Assembly: GCA_002898535.1 (NCBI GenBank) | Contig: BEHN01000009.1 | Location: 35,071-99,070, forward strand | Direction: 5' to 3' | From: a bacterium HR11 | Lineage (GTDB): Bacteria; Acidobacteriota; HRBIN11 | DNA length: 64,000 nt | Shown: positions 1-9,549 of the stretch, piece by piece | Layout of the letters: every line of letters starts with the position of its first letter | Position numbering within the stretch: the first letter of the stretch is position 1 | Notes under the pieces: model-generated | Database searches by the model: none | Told to the model about the DNA's origin: nothing | What the model saw: the letters and a program-made list of their open reading frames with translations, nothing else | Program-made: the position numbers and the translations under genes

Positions 1-1270
1 GGGCCAGTGAAACGCCCTTCTCGGTTTGCACCTGCCGGGCCAGTTCCTCGGCGAAGGCCCGGGCCCGTCGGATGGCCTCCGGCCGGGCCAGACTCCGACG
101 GATCTCTTCCCGGACCTCACTCAGAGGCCGTACCCGCGGGGGTCGCTTCTCTAAGACTTGAATGATGTGAAAGCCGTAGGCCGTCCGGATGGGCTCGCTG
201 ACCTGCCCGACGGCCAGCGAGAAGGCGGCCTGCTCGAATTCGGGCACCATCCGGCCCCGCTCGAACCACCCGAGGTCGCCGCCCTTCTCCCGGGTCCCCG
301 GGTCGTCGGAGTATTCCCGGGCGACCTTCGCGAAGTCCTCCCCGGCCTTCAGGCGGGCCCGGACCGTCTCGGCCCGCTGGCGGGCCTCGTCCTCGGACCG
401 CTTCTGGGTCGAGACGAGGACGTGGCGGGCGTGGACCCTTTCGGGCTCCATAAACTGGTCTTTGTGGTCGGCATAGTACTTCTCGATGGCGGTCTGATCG
501 ACGAATACGTCGGTCAGGAAGGCGTCGGCGTCGACCCGCAGGTAGCCGGCCTTTCGCCGCTCCGGGACCCGATAGCGGTCGGCATGAACCTGGTAGAACG
601 GCTCGAGGTCCTTCTCCGTCGGCGTCGGGTCCTTGTAACGGGAAAGGGGGACCTCGACGTAGGCGATGCGGGCCGTCACGTACTGCTGGCGGTAAGCCTG
701 CTCGACCTCGTCCCGACTCACGGTGACGGGGCCGCTCAGGAGGTTTTGTAGCTTCTGGATGCGCAACTGCTCGGCGACGGCCCGCTCGTAATCGGCGTAC
801 TGGACGAACCCCTGCCGCCGCAGGAAGTCCTCAAAGACCGCCTGGACCTGAGCCTGGAGCTCCCGGTCGGTGAGCTTGGGGTTCTGCATACGGAGTTGCT
901 GGGCCAGCATCTCCAGGGACTGGCGAATCTGGGCCTGGACCTCGTCGGGCGTCACCTGCACGCCGAGCCGGTCGGCCAGGGCTCGCCACAGGTGCGTCTC
1001 GATGACCCGGTCCTTGGCCATCTGTAAAATGATTCGCCGTTGTTCGGGTGAAGTCGGTCGGAACACCGACGTGAGGGCCTCCATTTCCCGTAAGACTTCC
1101 AGACGGGTGATGGGGCGACCGTCGAGGCGGAGGACGACCTCTTCAGCCGTCTGGGCCTCGTGGCGGCTGGCGGTGTAGTAGTAGCCGAAGAGGGGAATGA
1201 AGGACAGGATGACGACCCAAAGGACCCACTTGTAGCGGTGGATGTTCCGACGCATGTGCTGGAGGACCAT
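1..1270 (-). CDS. Membrane-anchored peptidyl-prolyl isomerase, PpiD/SurA type (3' end outside window)
   Basis: Periplasmic folding helper that isomerises proline bonds in secreted or outer-membrane proteins. Translation of the minus strand gives at least 423 residues. Residues 12-33 are a hydrophobic N-terminal anchor after a basic stretch. Residues 44-200 are a helical SurA_N-like chaperone region. Residues 278-376 are a parvulin (PPIC) domain with the classic ARHVLV opening, the GGDLGWF turn and a GFHIIQV end. The ATG at 1270 has an AGGAG 10 bases upstream. The C-terminus lies beyond position 1. The single visible parvulin domain and the membrane anchor favour a PpiD/PrsA-like role over soluble SurA. 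Confidence 0.88.
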   Translation of the reverse strand, partial: MVLQHMRRNIHRYKWVLWVVILSFIPLFGYYYTASRHEAQTAEEVVLRLDGRPITRLEVLREMEALTSVFRPTSPEQRRIILQMAKDRVIETHLWRALADRLGVQVTPDEVQAQIRQSLEMLAQQLRMQNPKLTDRELQAQVQAVFEDFLRRQGFVQYADYERAVAEQLRIQKLQNLLSGPVTVSRDEVEQAYRQQYVTARIAYVEVPLSRYKDPTPTEKDLEPFYQVHADRYRVPERRKAGYLRVDADAFLTDVFVDQTAIEKYYADHKDQFMEPERVHARHVLVSTQKRSEDEARQRAETVRARLKAGEDFAKVAREYSDDPGTREKGGDLGWFERGRMVPEFEQAAFSLAVGQVSEPIRTAYGFHIIQVLEKRPPRVRPLSEVREEIRRSLARPEAIRRARAFAEELARQVQTEKGVSLA

Positions 1271-1916
1271 CCCGTTCCGTCTCCTAAGGAAAGAGACATC
1301 ATTATACAGGCATTATACAGGATGCGGGATGCAGGGACACGGATGGCTGATCCCTTAGGCCATAGACCTTGGACCATAGACCTTAGACCATAGACCTTGG
1401 ACCGTAGACTGTGGACTCAGAAAGGGTCTCGAAAGCGCTCTTCGCCTCACCCCGAAATGAAAAAATCCAGAGGGCCTGAGGCTCTGTTGATATCCTCTTC
1501 AGGCTTCTGGAGAGGCCCGGAGGCCGTGGACCCGCCGAAGAGAGCCCAAAACATTCAGATGGGATGGACGCCGCCGTCACCGGCGGCGCCGGGACCGAGG
1601 GACGCCGGGATGACGCCCGGCGTTCGGATGGGACGGACGCCCCCGGGGGCTTTGAGACGATGGCTCGGGGATGTCAACAGAGCCACCCATGAGCTAATAT
1701 GAGCCACAGGACACCTCCCCGGAACCGCTCCGTACCCGCCATTCGCCATTCGCCACTCGCCACTCGCCACTCGCCATTTCGCCATTCGCTACTCGCCACT
1801 CGCCATTCGCCACTCATGTCTCGGGACCCCGGTCCATCGTCCATGGTCGATGGTCCATGGTCTACAGTCTATGGTCTCATCTATTGCCCTACTCCCTATC
1901 GCCTCCGGAGGCCCCG
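1271..1916. repeat. Gene-free stretch packed with repeat words (families D, B, G, C)
   Basis: No credible gene. D-type words (GGATGC variants) lie near 1315-1345. B-type words (GACCATA/GACCTTG) lie at 1363-1425. A short G word (CATGAGCTAATATG) is near 1688. A run of C words (GCCATTCGCCACTC) fills 1737-1817. B words in the opposite orientation (GGTCCATGGTC) lie at 1822-1880, just before the next gene, so the two B runs could pair across the spacer. Confidence 0.8.
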
Positions 1917-2948
1917 ATGCGCGTGCTGGTCCTGACGTCCCACATCCCCTTCGCCGACGGCGGCGAACTGCGGCGGGCCTACGGCCTGCTCCAGGCCCTC
2001 CGGGAAGCGGGCCATACGGCCGACCTCTTGATTCTTTCCCAGAACCGCTTTGGGCGGACGCTCCTCGGCTACGCCGCCGCCGCCCTGACGGACGTCGGCT
2101 TTGGCGCCGGGGGACCACCGGACGTCGTCATCTCGCTCCGCTTCCCCTGCTACGTGGCCCGCCATCCTCGGCACGTCGTGTGGCTGTGTCACCGCATGCG
2201 GGAGTACGACGACCTGTGGGACTTCTATCAAGCCCGGTGGTCGCCGGCCCAACGGGTCAAGGAACGGCTCCGGCGATGGATCGTCCGGCGTCTGGACCGT
2301 CGGGCCCTCCGGCGGGCGGCGAACCTATGGGCCATCTCCCGGGAGGTCGCCGGGCGCCTCGAACGGGGCCTGGGCCTCCAGGCCCGGGTCCTCTATCAGC
2401 CGCCGCCCCCCCGGCCGTACCGCACGGACCGGTACGGACCCTTTGTCCTCTGGGTCTCCCGGATGACCGAGCTGAAACGGCCCCGACTGGCCGTCGACGC
2501 CATGGTCCACGTCCGAAGCGGTCTCCAGCTCTGGATGGTCGGCGACGGACCCGACGCCGAGACCGTGCATCGGTACGTCCGAGACCGGGGCCTGGCAGAC
2601 CGGGTCCGGGTCCTGGGCCCCGTCACCGAGGAAGACTTGATCCGGCTGTATGCCGAATGCCGGGGCGTTTTGTTCACGACATGGCGAGAAGACTTCGGCC
2701 TCGTGACGGTCGAGGCCTTTGCCTCGGGCAAACCCGTCATCGTCTGTAACGATGGCGGCGGGGCGACCGAACTCGTCCACCACGGCCGCAACGGATATGT
2801 CGTCGAGCCCAGGCCGGAGGTCATCGCCCGCTACCTGGACCGATGGGGCGAAGACGTCCGTCTGGCCGAGCGCCAGGGCGAAGCCGCCCGGGCGACCGTC
2901 CGGGACCTGCAGTGGCCCCGGGTCGTCGAGACCCTGTTGGGCCGATAG
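1917..2948 (+). CDS. GT4-family glycosyltransferase
   Basis: Cytoplasmic retaining glycosyltransferase of the GT-B fold, probably adding a sugar from a nucleotide donor to a surface glycan; substrate unknown. The 343-residue length is usual for the family. The N-terminus (VLVLTSHIPFADGGELRR) is a GT4 start with a Gly-rich loop. The C-terminal half has the donor-site block EDFGLVTVEAFASGKPV near residues 256-272, including the E-x7-E motif. The frame is open further upstream, but that part is B-repeat sequence. The ATG at 1917 follows GGAG and starts the conserved domain, so I chose it. It stands alone between a repeat spacer and a convergent GGDEF gene. Confidence 0.85.
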   Translation: MRVLVLTSHIPFADGGELRRAYGLLQALREAGHTADLLILSQNRFGRTLLGYAAAALTDVGFGAGGPPDVVISLRFPCYVARHPRHVVWLCHRMREYDDLWDFYQARWSPAQRVKERLRRWIVRRLDRRALRRAANLWAISREVAGRLERGLGLQARVLYQPPPPRPYRTDRYGPFVLWVSRMTELKRPRLAVDAMVHVRSGLQLWMVGDGPDAETVHRYVRDRGLADRVRVLGPVTEEDLIRLYAECRGVLFTTWREDFGLVTVEAFASGKPVIVCNDGGGATELVHHGRNGYVVEPRPEVIARYLDRWGEDVRLAERQGEAARATVRDLQWPRVVETLLGR

Positions 2949-2989
2949 GTAAGTCGGCCGGGGGCTCTGCCGACCTGCCGAATACTCGT

Positions 2990-3988
2990 TCAATGCTCCG
3001 TCCCCCGAACCTGATACATGGCCGCATCGGCCCGGCTCAACAGGCCATCTAAGCCTTCTCCCGCACGGGCCTCGACGAGGCCGACGTCGCCCTCGACCCG
3101 CAGAGAGCCGATGGACGTCCGGATGGGGTCGGCGAAAACCCGTTGCAGGCGGTCCAGCGCATCCGAAGCCGCCGTGGCGACGATGAACTCGTCGCCCCCG
3201 TAGCGGATGACGAGGTCTTCCGACCGAAAGGCATTCAGGAGACGCCCGGCCACGGCCTGCAAGACCTCGTCCCCGACCCGGTGACCGTAAGTATCGTTGA
3301 CCTGCTTAAAGCCACGCAAATCCACGAAGGCCAACCGGAAAGAGCGGCCGGCTCGAATCCACTCCTGGAGTTTTTCCAGACCGGCACCCCGATGGAGCGT
3401 CCGGGTCAGGGCATCCAGGCGGGACGACTGGAGTTGCCGGATGTAGCCCAGGGCCACGACGTCAAACAAGAGGACCGTCGCGCCGTGAAATCCCAGGAAG
3501 GGTCCGAGGCGGGGAAAGCCCCAGGCTCCAAGGGTCAGGGCCGCCAGGGCCACCCCGTTCAGCACGGCCAGGTTCAGGCCCGGCCGCTCCCGCAGGTTGG
3601 CCACGCACATCGCCACGAGCCACAGGTAGATGAGGATCGTCAAGGGACTCTCGGACCCGCCCGAAGCCCGAAGGAGGAGGACAAAGAGGGTCAGGTCGGT
3701 CAGCAAGTTCAGTCCGTCCAGCCACACGCCCGCCCGGGGGCTGACCCACCAGACGAAGGCCGCGTACGCCCAGGCGGCCGCCGCCAGCCGGATATAGTCC
3801 CACCCGCTCATCGAGACCCAGCCGGAGGCGATCATCAGGGGAGCGACGGCCGTCAGGAGGACCCGGAAGACCGCCCCCGTTCGCCAGAGGTCCCGGCCCG
3901 AGGGGCGGAAGCCCAGGTATAGGACCACCCTCTGAAGCCATCCCGTCAGGAGGCGGAAAACCAGGGCTCGGCGGCGGGGCTCCCGCAC
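2990..3988 (-). CDS. Membrane-bound diguanylate cyclase (GGDEF)
   Basis: Makes cyclic di-GMP from two GTP. The 332 residues start with a GTG (good GGGAGGAA upstream). Five or six hydrophobic helices (about residues 35-180) form a membrane sensor without a recognised ligand domain. The GGDEF domain follows: FKQVNDTYGHRVGDEVL, then the intact RYGGDEF active site near residue 262. An RSED sequence five residues before GGDEF fits the RxxD inhibitory I-site. The usual DxLTGLxNR entry is degenerate (DALTRTLHR). It probably acts on lifestyle or pilus control, since type IV pilus genes lie elsewhere in the window; that link is inference. Confidence 0.9.
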   Translation of the reverse strand: MREPRRRALVFRLLTGWLQRVVLYLGFRPSGRDLWRTGAVFRVLLTAVAPLMIASGWVSMSGWDYIRLAAAAWAYAAFVWWVSPRAGVWLDGLNLLTDLTLFVLLLRASGGSESPLTILIYLWLVAMCVANLRERPGLNLAVLNGVALAALTLGAWGFPRLGPFLGFHGATVLLFDVVALGYIRQLQSSRLDALTRTLHRGAGLEKLQEWIRAGRSFRLAFVDLRGFKQVNDTYGHRVGDEVLQAVAGRLLNAFRSEDLVIRYGGDEFIVATAASDALDRLQRVFADPIRTSIGSLRVEGDVGLVEARAGEGLDGLLSRADAAMYQVRGTEH

Positions 3989-4016
3989 GGCGCTTCCTCC
4001 CCGGACCGTCTCATCC

Positions 4017-5183
4017 TCAAGAAAGCCGGAAGCCGATTTCCCGGAGGACCTGGCGGGCGATGACGATCCGCTGAATCTCCGACGTCCCCTCCCCGATCGT
4101 GCACAGCTTGGCGTCCCGATAGTATTTCTCGACGGGATAGTCTTTCACAAAGCCGTAGCCGCCGAAAATCTGGACGGCCATGTCGGCGACCCGCACGGCG
4201 ACTTCCGAGGCAAACAGCTTGGCCATCGAGGACTCCTTCGGCGTCGCCCGCCCCTGGTCCCGGAGCCAGGCGACCCGATGGACCAAGAGCCGGGCCGCCT
4301 CGATCTGGGTCGCCATGTCGGCCAGCATGAACTGGATGGCCTGGAATTCGGCGATGGGTCGGCCGAACTGACGCCGCTCCTGGGCATACCGCAGGGCCGC
4401 CTCGAAGGCGCCCTGGGCGATCCCGACGGCCAAAGCCCCGATCCCGACCCGACCGCCCTCGAGGACTTGCAGGACCTGAGGGAAGCCCTGGCCGACCTCG
4501 CCGATGACGTTTTCGGGCGGGACCCGGCAGTCGTCGAGGATGACCGACGCCGTGTCGCTGGTCCGCATCCCCAGCTTGCTCTCCCGCCGGCCGGGGACCA
4601 AGCCCGGCGTGCCCCGCTCGACGATGAAGGCCGTGAGGCCGCCCTTTCGGCCCTTTTCCCGGTCTGTGACGGCCATGACGACGTAGACGTCCCCGACCGT
4701 CCCATGGGTCGTAAAGTTCTTCGTTCCCCGAAGGACCCAGGCCGACCCGTCCCAGACGGCTTGCGTCTGCAGGCCCCCGGCGTCGCTTCCGGCTTCAGGC
4801 TCCGTCAGCGCCCAGGCACCCAGCTTCTCGCCCCGGGCCAGGGGAACGACGTATCGCTCCCGCTGGGCCTCGTTCCCGAAGCGATAGATGTGGCCCGTAC
4901 ACAGAGAGTTGTGGGCCGCCACGCTGAGGGCGATGCCCGGCTCGACCCGGGCCAACTCCTCGATGACGACGACAAACTCCGCATACCCGTAGCCAGCGCC
5001 CCCATACCGCTCCGGGACCATCACGCCCAGGAAGCCCAGCTCGGCCATCTTGCGGAACACGTCCCGGGGAAAGACCTCATGCTCGTCCCACTCTCGGATG
5101 AAGGGACGGATTTCCCGCTCGGCGAATGTCCGGACCGTGTCCCGGATCATCCGCTGGACGTCAGTGTAGTCGAAGTCCACCAT
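4017..5183 (-). CDS. Acyl-CoA dehydrogenase (short/branched-chain type)
   Basis: FAD enzyme oxidising an acyl-CoA to the trans-2-enoyl-CoA in fatty- or branched-acid breakdown, passing electrons to ETF. The 388-residue length is standard. Visible blocks are [13 protein letters not shown] (flavin/substrate loop), the middle beta domain, [16 protein letters not shown], and [18 protein letters not shown] near the C-terminus, whose Glu is the likely catalytic base. The frame stays open upstream to 5366, but that extension is low-complexity; the MVDFDYTD start at 5183 matches the family. The gene is 28 bases from the GGDEF gene on the same strand. Exact chain-length specificity cannot be read. Confidence 0.92.
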   Translation of the reverse strand: MVDFDYTDVQRMIRDTVRTFAEREIRPFIREWDEHEVFPRDVFRKMAELGFLGVMVPERYGGAGYGYAEFVVVIEELARVEPGIALSVAAHNSLCTGHIYRFGNEAQRERYVVPLARGEKLGAWALTEPEAGSDAGGLQTQAVWDGSAWVLRGTKNFTTHGTVGDVYVVMAVTDREKGRKGGLTAFIVERGTPGLVPGRRESKLGMRTSDTASVILDDCRVPPENVIGEVGQGFPQVLQVLEGGRVGIGALAVGIAQGAFEAALRYAQERRQFGRPIAEFQAIQFMLADMATQIEAARLLVHRVAWLRDQGRATPKESSMAKLFASEVAVRVADMAVQIFGGYGFVKDYPVEKYYRDAKLCTIGEGTSEIQRIVIARQVLREIGFRLS

Positions 5184-5292
5184 GACCGCCTCGGGACCCG
5201 TGACGGCATGACGACGGGATGACGCGACGGCGGAACAGCCTCTCTGCGATGGGTTCGAACTCAGGAGTCGTCTCATCACGCCGTCACGACGC

Positions 5293-5625
5293 TCATTTCT
5301 GGGGCGCCGGGGCCGTCGGCGGCGCCGGAGACGGGGCGGCCGGGGCCGTCGGAGCCGGCGGCACACTCGGGATGGGGGGCCGCACCTCGGCCCGCCGGCG
5401 CTGGAGGATCGAAATCGCCAGGGACGTCCCGATAAACAGGACGAAGCAAGCGACCGTGATCTTGTTCAGGAGCGACATGGCGGCCCGGCCGCTCATGATC
5501 GGCGAAGCGCCGCCCCCACCGCCAAAGATGCTGGCGAGGTCCGACCCCTGCCCCTGCTGAAGCAGGACGGCGATGATGATGAGGATACACAGAAAGACGT
5601 GCAAGGCGATGATGAGTCCCAGCAT
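5293..5625 (-). CDS. secG: Protein translocase subunit SecG
   Basis: Small accessory subunit of the SecYEG protein-export channel in the inner membrane. The 110 residues have two membrane helices (about 2-20 and 55-75) around the conserved [17 protein letters not shown] cytoplasmic loop. The ATG at 5625 follows AAGGAGACAGAGTC. The C-terminal tail of about 30 Ala/Pro-rich residues is longer than in E. coli. secG next to tpiA is a common bacterial order; here another gene sits between them. The 110-base spacer downstream (to acyl-CoA dehydrogenase) contains F-type GTGACGG/CGTCAC words. Confidence 0.93.
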   Translation of the reverse strand: MLGLIIALHVFLCILIIIAVLLQQGQGSDLASIFGGGGGASPIMSGRAAMSLLNKITVACFVLFIGTSLAISILQRRRAEVRPPIPSVPPAPTAPAAPSPAPPTAPAPQK

Positions 5626-5715
5626 GACTCTGTCTCCTTGGCGTTGCCCCTCCACCCGGACACCCCCCTTCGGCCCCTCTCCCGCCGGGAGAGGAGGTAC
5701 AAAGCGCTCTATGGG

Positions 5716-6603
5716 CTAAGAAACCGGTGTCTCTGTGCCCTCGGGCGACCGCCGTCGAAAGGCGACGAAGGCTTCCGATGGGACGCCATGAATGAGCCAC
5801 CAGACACCCAATTCCTCGGCCAGGGCCTGCGTCTCCAGGCTGTCCCAACTGTCCCCGATGACGACCGGGACGGCATCGACACCGGCAGACTGTAAGGTCC
5901 GAGCCCGACGAACGGCCCGCCAAACATCGTCTTCATCGACGGTGACGGATACCTCCACGACGACGACCTGGTCCCCCTTCCACCAAATGAGGTCCGCCAG
6001 GGTCGGGTCCTCCTCGGATGGCAGGAATCGGTCCCCCTCCAAGAGACCCCGAAGCCACTGACTCAGGCGTTCCTGGACCCGGGGATCGTCCGTAGGACCG
6101 CCGACGCCGCCGCTGAATAGCATAGGGGCCCGCTTCACGATACTGCGCTCATAGCGCTCCCCTTCTCGACGGCCAGCTTCCCCCCTCTGCCAGCCCAAGA
6201 GGGTACTCACGCCCGTCGTCATCTCCTGGACCTGGCGGGTCAAGTCCTCGACCCGTCCCGCTAAGCTCTGGACCTGGCGGGCCAGGTCATCCATCCGGAC
6301 CGTGAGGGTATCTACCCGCGCCGTCAGCTCCTGGACGTGGCGGGCCAGGTCATCCATCTGGACCGTGAGGGCATCCACCCGCGCCGTCAACTCCTGGACC
6401 TGGCGGGTCAAGTCCTCGACCCGTTCGGTGAGGCTCGCCAGACGTCGCTCCGTCTCACGCTGGGCCTCGGCGAGTTCCCGCACGACCCGAGGTAAGTCCA
6501 GGAGCTCGTCCGTCAGGAGGAGCCGCCGCAGTTCGTCCCTCCACTGGGGATGCTCCTCCAACAATCGGACCAAATCGCGAAATTCTTTCACTGTGAAGGC
6601 CAT
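5716..6603 (-). CDS. Coiled-coil protein with C-terminal PD-(D/E)XK-like nuclease domain
   Basis: Function not established. The 295 residues have three parts. Residues 1-50 are helical. Residues 50-130 are a long coiled coil built of 21-residue units (VQELTARVDALTVQMDDLARH and variants). The C-terminal domain (about 165-290) carries DLIWWKGDQVVVVEVSV followed by a helix with RRARTL, resembling the D...ExK core of restriction-endonuclease-fold proteins, but with ExS in place of ExK. Similar coiled-coil/PD-(D/E)XK proteins are found in multiple copies in cyanobacteria and Chloroflexi. It sits between tpiA and secG, so it is probably an insertion. Nuclease activity is uncertain. Confidence 0.7.
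   Translation of the reverse strand: MAFTVKEFRDLVRLLEEHPQWRDELRRLLLTDELLDLPRVVRELAEAQRETERRLASLTERVEDLTRQVQELTARVDALTVQMDDLARHVQELTARVDTLTVRMDDLARQVQSLAGRVEDLTRQVQEMTTGVSTLLGWQRGEAGRREGERYERSIVKRAPMLFSGGVGGPTDDPRVQERLSQWLRGLLEGDRFLPSEEDPTLADLIWWKGDQVVVVEVSVTVDEDDVWRAVRRARTLQSAGVDAVPVVIGDSWDSLETQALAEELGVWWLIHGVPSEAFVAFRRRSPEGTETPVS
6274..6399 (-). repeat. Two 63-bp tandem units encoding heptads
   Basis: Two near-identical 63-base units encode residues 69-89 and 90-110 of the coiled-coil protein (both begin VQELTARVD and end MDDLAR plus one residue). Further diverged units flank them. Expansion in steps of three heptads keeps the coiled-coil register. Confidence 0.85.
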
Positions 6604-6675
6604 CGCCGCTTCTTGGGGCCTTGGCCCAAGCCCTCCAAGATAACCCCTGGGGCCAGCTCGACCTGCCGGCTTGGG

Positions 6676-7452
6676 TCAACTTGATCGGCCCGCGGAAAGG
6701 TTTTGGGCTATGTCTAAGATAGTGCAGAACGCCTCGGCCTTCAAACTGGCCCCGCCGACGAGGGCGCCGTCCACGTCGGGCGCCCGCAGGAAGCCCTCGA
6801 CGTTGTCGGGCGTGACGCTCCCCCCGTACAGGACGTGCAGGTCTATGGACGCGTCCCAGATCCGGGCGACCTCGGCCCGGATGAAGGCGTGGACCTCCTG
6901 GGCCTGCTCGGGATGAGCCGGGACGCCCGTCCCGATGGCCCACACGGGCTCATAGGCGATGGTAAAGGCCGCCGGCGGGGTCAGGCCCTCCAAGGCTCCC
7001 CAGAGCTGACGCCGGATGACCTTCAGGGTCCATCCGGCCTGCCGTTGGTCCAGCGTCTCTCCGACGCACAGGACCGGCCGCAGTCCGACGGAGAGGGCCG
7101 CCTGGAGCTTCCGGAAGACCGTCTCGTCGGTCTCCCCAAAGTACTGCCGCCGTTCTGAATGGCCGATGATGACGTACTCGCACCCGGCGTCCTTCAGCAT
7201 CTCGGGCGACACGGCCCCCGTGTAAGCACCCTTCTGTTCCCAATGGACGTCCTGGGCGCCGAGATGCACGGGACTCCCCGCCAGGGCCTCGGCCACGGGC
7301 AGAAGCCACGGAAACGGCGGGGCGACCATGACCCGCACGGCCGGGACCGACCGGGCGTGTTCGGCGACCCGCCGGGCCAGGTCCACGGCCTCCGCCCGAA
7401 GCGTGTGCATCTTCCAGTTACCGGCGATGAAATACGAACGTACCCGTCCCAT
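6676..7452 (-). CDS. tpiA: Triosephosphate isomerase
   Basis: Interconverts glyceraldehyde-3-phosphate and dihydroxyacetone phosphate in glycolysis and gluconeogenesis. The 258-residue TIM barrel has all catalytic blocks: NWKMH (Asn and Lys), IIGHSERR (His), AYEPVWAIGTG (Glu and the phosphate loop) and VGGASL near the end. The start is ATG. It is the first gene of a minus-strand run (tpiA, coiled-coil nuclease, secG, acyl-CoA dehydrogenase, GGDEF). Confidence 0.98.
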   Translation of the reverse strand: MGRVRSYFIAGNWKMHTLRAEAVDLARRVAEHARSVPAVRVMVAPPFPWLLPVAEALAGSPVHLGAQDVHWEQKGAYTGAVSPEMLKDAGCEYVIIGHSERRQYFGETDETVFRKLQAALSVGLRPVLCVGETLDQRQAGWTLKVIRRQLWGALEGLTPPAAFTIAYEPVWAIGTGVPAHPEQAQEVHAFIRAEVARIWDASIDLHVLYGGSVTPDNVEGFLRAPDVDGALVGGASLKAEAFCTILDIAQNLSAGRSS

Positions 7453-7792
7453 GACCGCCAGTCCTCCGATCAGTCTTCCTACTTCCTAAAAGGTTCAGCG
7501 CGAGGCGACGGGACCCCGGGAAGTCGGGCCGACATCACCGGGCCGTCCGAGGCGTGAGGTGCAAGATACAGGAGGAGACGGGAGGACGCAAGGTACGGGA
7601 ATTCTCGCCGGCCGGAGCGGGGATGAGGCCTGGAGGCCGGTACCGGCGGTCGGCGACAAGAGGCGGCGAAGACTCGGGAAAACTTCAGGGAGACATGGAC
7701 GCTTGAAACGATGGATGCCCCTCGCCTTCTACGTCGGCCGCCGAACGGCCTTCCCGAACTGCCGGATTCCCGAACTCCCGAATGGCCCTTTA

Positions 7793-7866
7793 CTTGAAAA
7801 ACCGTCCCCCGGAGGGTCGGAAAAGCCGAATCCGTGCGGGTTTTCACGAACCGAACGGCCCTGTTA
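7793..7866 (+). repeat. Half copy of palindromic element A (right arm, delta type)
   Basis: Begins with CTTGAAAAACCG, runs through AAAGCCGAATCC and GGGTTTTCACGAACC, and ends CCGAACGGCCCTGTTA, matching the right arms of full copies. No clear partner left arm is seen. Confidence 0.75.
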
Positions 7867-7870
7867 TAAT
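7842..7870 (+). promoter_or_regulatory. Candidate glyA promoter at the end of element A
   Basis: A perfect TATAAT lies at 7865-7870. The weak -35 candidate TTTCAC (7842-7847) is 17 bases upstream and lies inside the repeat arm. The repeat's own end supplies the first two bases of the -10 box. Confidence 0.5.
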
Positions 7871-7965
7871 GGCCTCGAGTCTTCGGCGTCCGGCCGGGTC
7901 GCCTCGGCGCCGAAGATTCCGTTCCGCCCGGGCGATACCGTGAACATGTAGCGTGGAGGACCGTC

Positions 7966-9234
7966 ATGATGGGGACCCCCCTTTGGCAGGCCGACCCCGA
8001 GGTCGCCCGGCTCATGCAACGGGAGCTGGAGCGTCAGCGCCAGACCCTGGAGCTGATTGCCTCCGAGAACTTCACGACCCGGGCCGTCTTAGAAGCCGCC
8101 GGCTCGGTCCTGACGAACAAGTACGCCGAGGGCTATCCGGGCCGGCGGTATTACGGCGGGTGCGAATTTTACGACCGCATCGAGCAGTTGGCCATCGACC
8201 GGGCCAAACAGCTCTTCGGGGCCGAACACGCGAACGTCCAGCCCCATTCGGGCACGCAGGCCAACATCGCCGTCTACTTTGCGATGCTCCAGCCCGGCGA
8301 CACGATCCTCGGGATGGAGCTGTCTCACGGGGGGCATCTCAGTCACGGCCATCCCCTGAACTACTCGGGCAAATACCTCCGGGTCGTCGCCTACGGCGTC
8401 TCCCGGGAGACCGAGACGGTCGACTACGACCAGGTCGAGGCCCTTGCCCACGAATATCGCCCGAAGCTCATCCTGGCGGGCTTCAGCGCCTACCCCCGCA
8501 AGCTCGACTTCGCCCGCTTTGCGGAGATCGCCCGGAGCGTCGGCGCGTACATGATGGCCGACATCGCCCACGTCGCCGGCCTCGTCGTCGCCGGGCTGTA
8601 TCCCGACCCCGTGCCCCACTGCGATTTCGTGACGACGACGACCCACAAGACCCTCCGGGGTCCCCGGTCGGGCCTCATCCTGTGTCGGGAAGTCTACGCG
8701 AAGGAAATCGACCGGGCCGTCTTCCCCGGCACCCAGGGCGGGCCCCTCATGCATATCATCGCCGCCAAGGCCGTATGCTTTCAGCAGGCGATGACGCCGG
8801 AATTTCGTGAGTATCAAGCCCAGATCGTGCGTAACGCGCAGGCCCTGGCTCAGCAACTCATCGAGGAGGGCCTCCGGCTCGTCTCCGGGGGGACGGACAA
8901 CCATCTCATGCTCGTCGACCTGCGGCCCATCGGGATGACGGGTAAGCAGGCCCAGGCCCTCCTCGAGGAGGTCGGCATCACGGTCAACAAGAACACGATT
9001 CCCTTCGACCCGAACCCGCCGATGGTCACGTCGGGGATCCGTATCGGGACGCCGGCCGTCACGACCCGGGGGATGCGGGAGCCCGAGATGCGCCTCATCG
9101 GCCACTGGATCGCTGAGGTCCTGAAGAATCCTGAGAACGAAAAGATCAAGGCCGAGGCCCGGGCCGTCGTCCGGCGGCTTACCCAACAGTTCCCCCTCTA
9201 TCCGGACCTCGTCTACACGCCAGAAGAGACGTGA
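7966..9234 (+). CDS. glyA: Serine hydroxymethyltransferase
   Basis: PLP enzyme converting serine and tetrahydrofolate to glycine and methylene-tetrahydrofolate, the main one-carbon source. The 422 residues show [23 protein letters not shown], the cofactor-binding HVAGL and the Schiff-base lysine in [14 protein letters not shown] (Lys about 228). The start is ATGATG after GGAGG at about 10 bases; either ATG may be used. The gene is monocistronic and flanked by repeat spacers. Confidence 0.98.
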   Translation: MMGTPLWQADPEVARLMQRELERQRQTLELIASENFTTRAVLEAAGSVLTNKYAEGYPGRRYYGGCEFYDRIEQLAIDRAKQLFGAEHANVQPHSGTQANIAVYFAMLQPGDTILGMELSHGGHLSHGHPLNYSGKYLRVVAYGVSRETETVDYDQVEALAHEYRPKLILAGFSAYPRKLDFARFAEIARSVGAYMMADIAHVAGLVVAGLYPDPVPHCDFVTTTTHKTLRGPRSGLILCREVYAKEIDRAVFPGTQGGPLMHIIAAKAVCFQQAMTPEFREYQAQIVRNAQALAQQLIEEGLRLVSGGTDNHLMLVDLRPIGMTGKQAQALLEEVGITVNKNTIPFDPNPPMVTSGIRIGTPAVTTRGMREPEMRLIGHWIAEVLKNPENEKIKAEARAVVRRLTQQFPLYPDLVYTPEET

Positions 9235-9549
9235 TGAAGTGACGAGGGACATGGGGGATGGAGTAACGAAGCGATAAAGCGGTGAGGTGACGGTGCAAAA
9301 TTTAGAACATTCGGGTTTAACTTCAGCTCTTTTTTGACTTCCAAGCGATCTCGTAAATCCGACCATAGACCCCAGACCATAGACCGGCTTGGGCCCAGGG
9401 GGTCTATGGTCCATGGTCTGTGGTCGGATGTCGAGGGTCCGATCCCGGTCCCGTCGGATGTATGAGACTGGTTCTTCATCACGCCGTCACTTTGTCACTT
9501 TGTCACGCCGTCACATCGTCACGTTCCTTACATCCGACACGCAAGACCG
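9235..9549. repeat. Spacer with nested inverted repeats (F outside, B inside)
   Basis: F words read GTGACGAGG/GGTGACGG at 9238-9292 and, in opposite orientation, CGTCACTTTGTCAC at 9475-9530. Between them, at 9362-9430, is a B hairpin: GACCATAGACC words, an apex CGGCTTGGGCCCAGGGG, then GGTCTATGGTCC words. The whole spacer can fold as one long interrupted hairpin. No gene is present. Confidence 0.8.

Larger units (their letters stand above)
7453..7965. other. Divergent spacer between tpiA and glyA
   Basis: No gene is supported. D-like words (GCAAGATACAGGAGG) lie near 7560-7600, E words (GGATTCCCGAACTCCCG) near 7750-7785, and a half copy of repeat element A runs 7793-7866. A consensus -10 follows immediately. 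Confidence 0.75.

Noticed and set aside
8089..9414. 441-codon frame antisense to glyA
   Set aside because: Mirror of a strongly conserved gene; its translation is Asp/Arg/Gly-rich without motifs.
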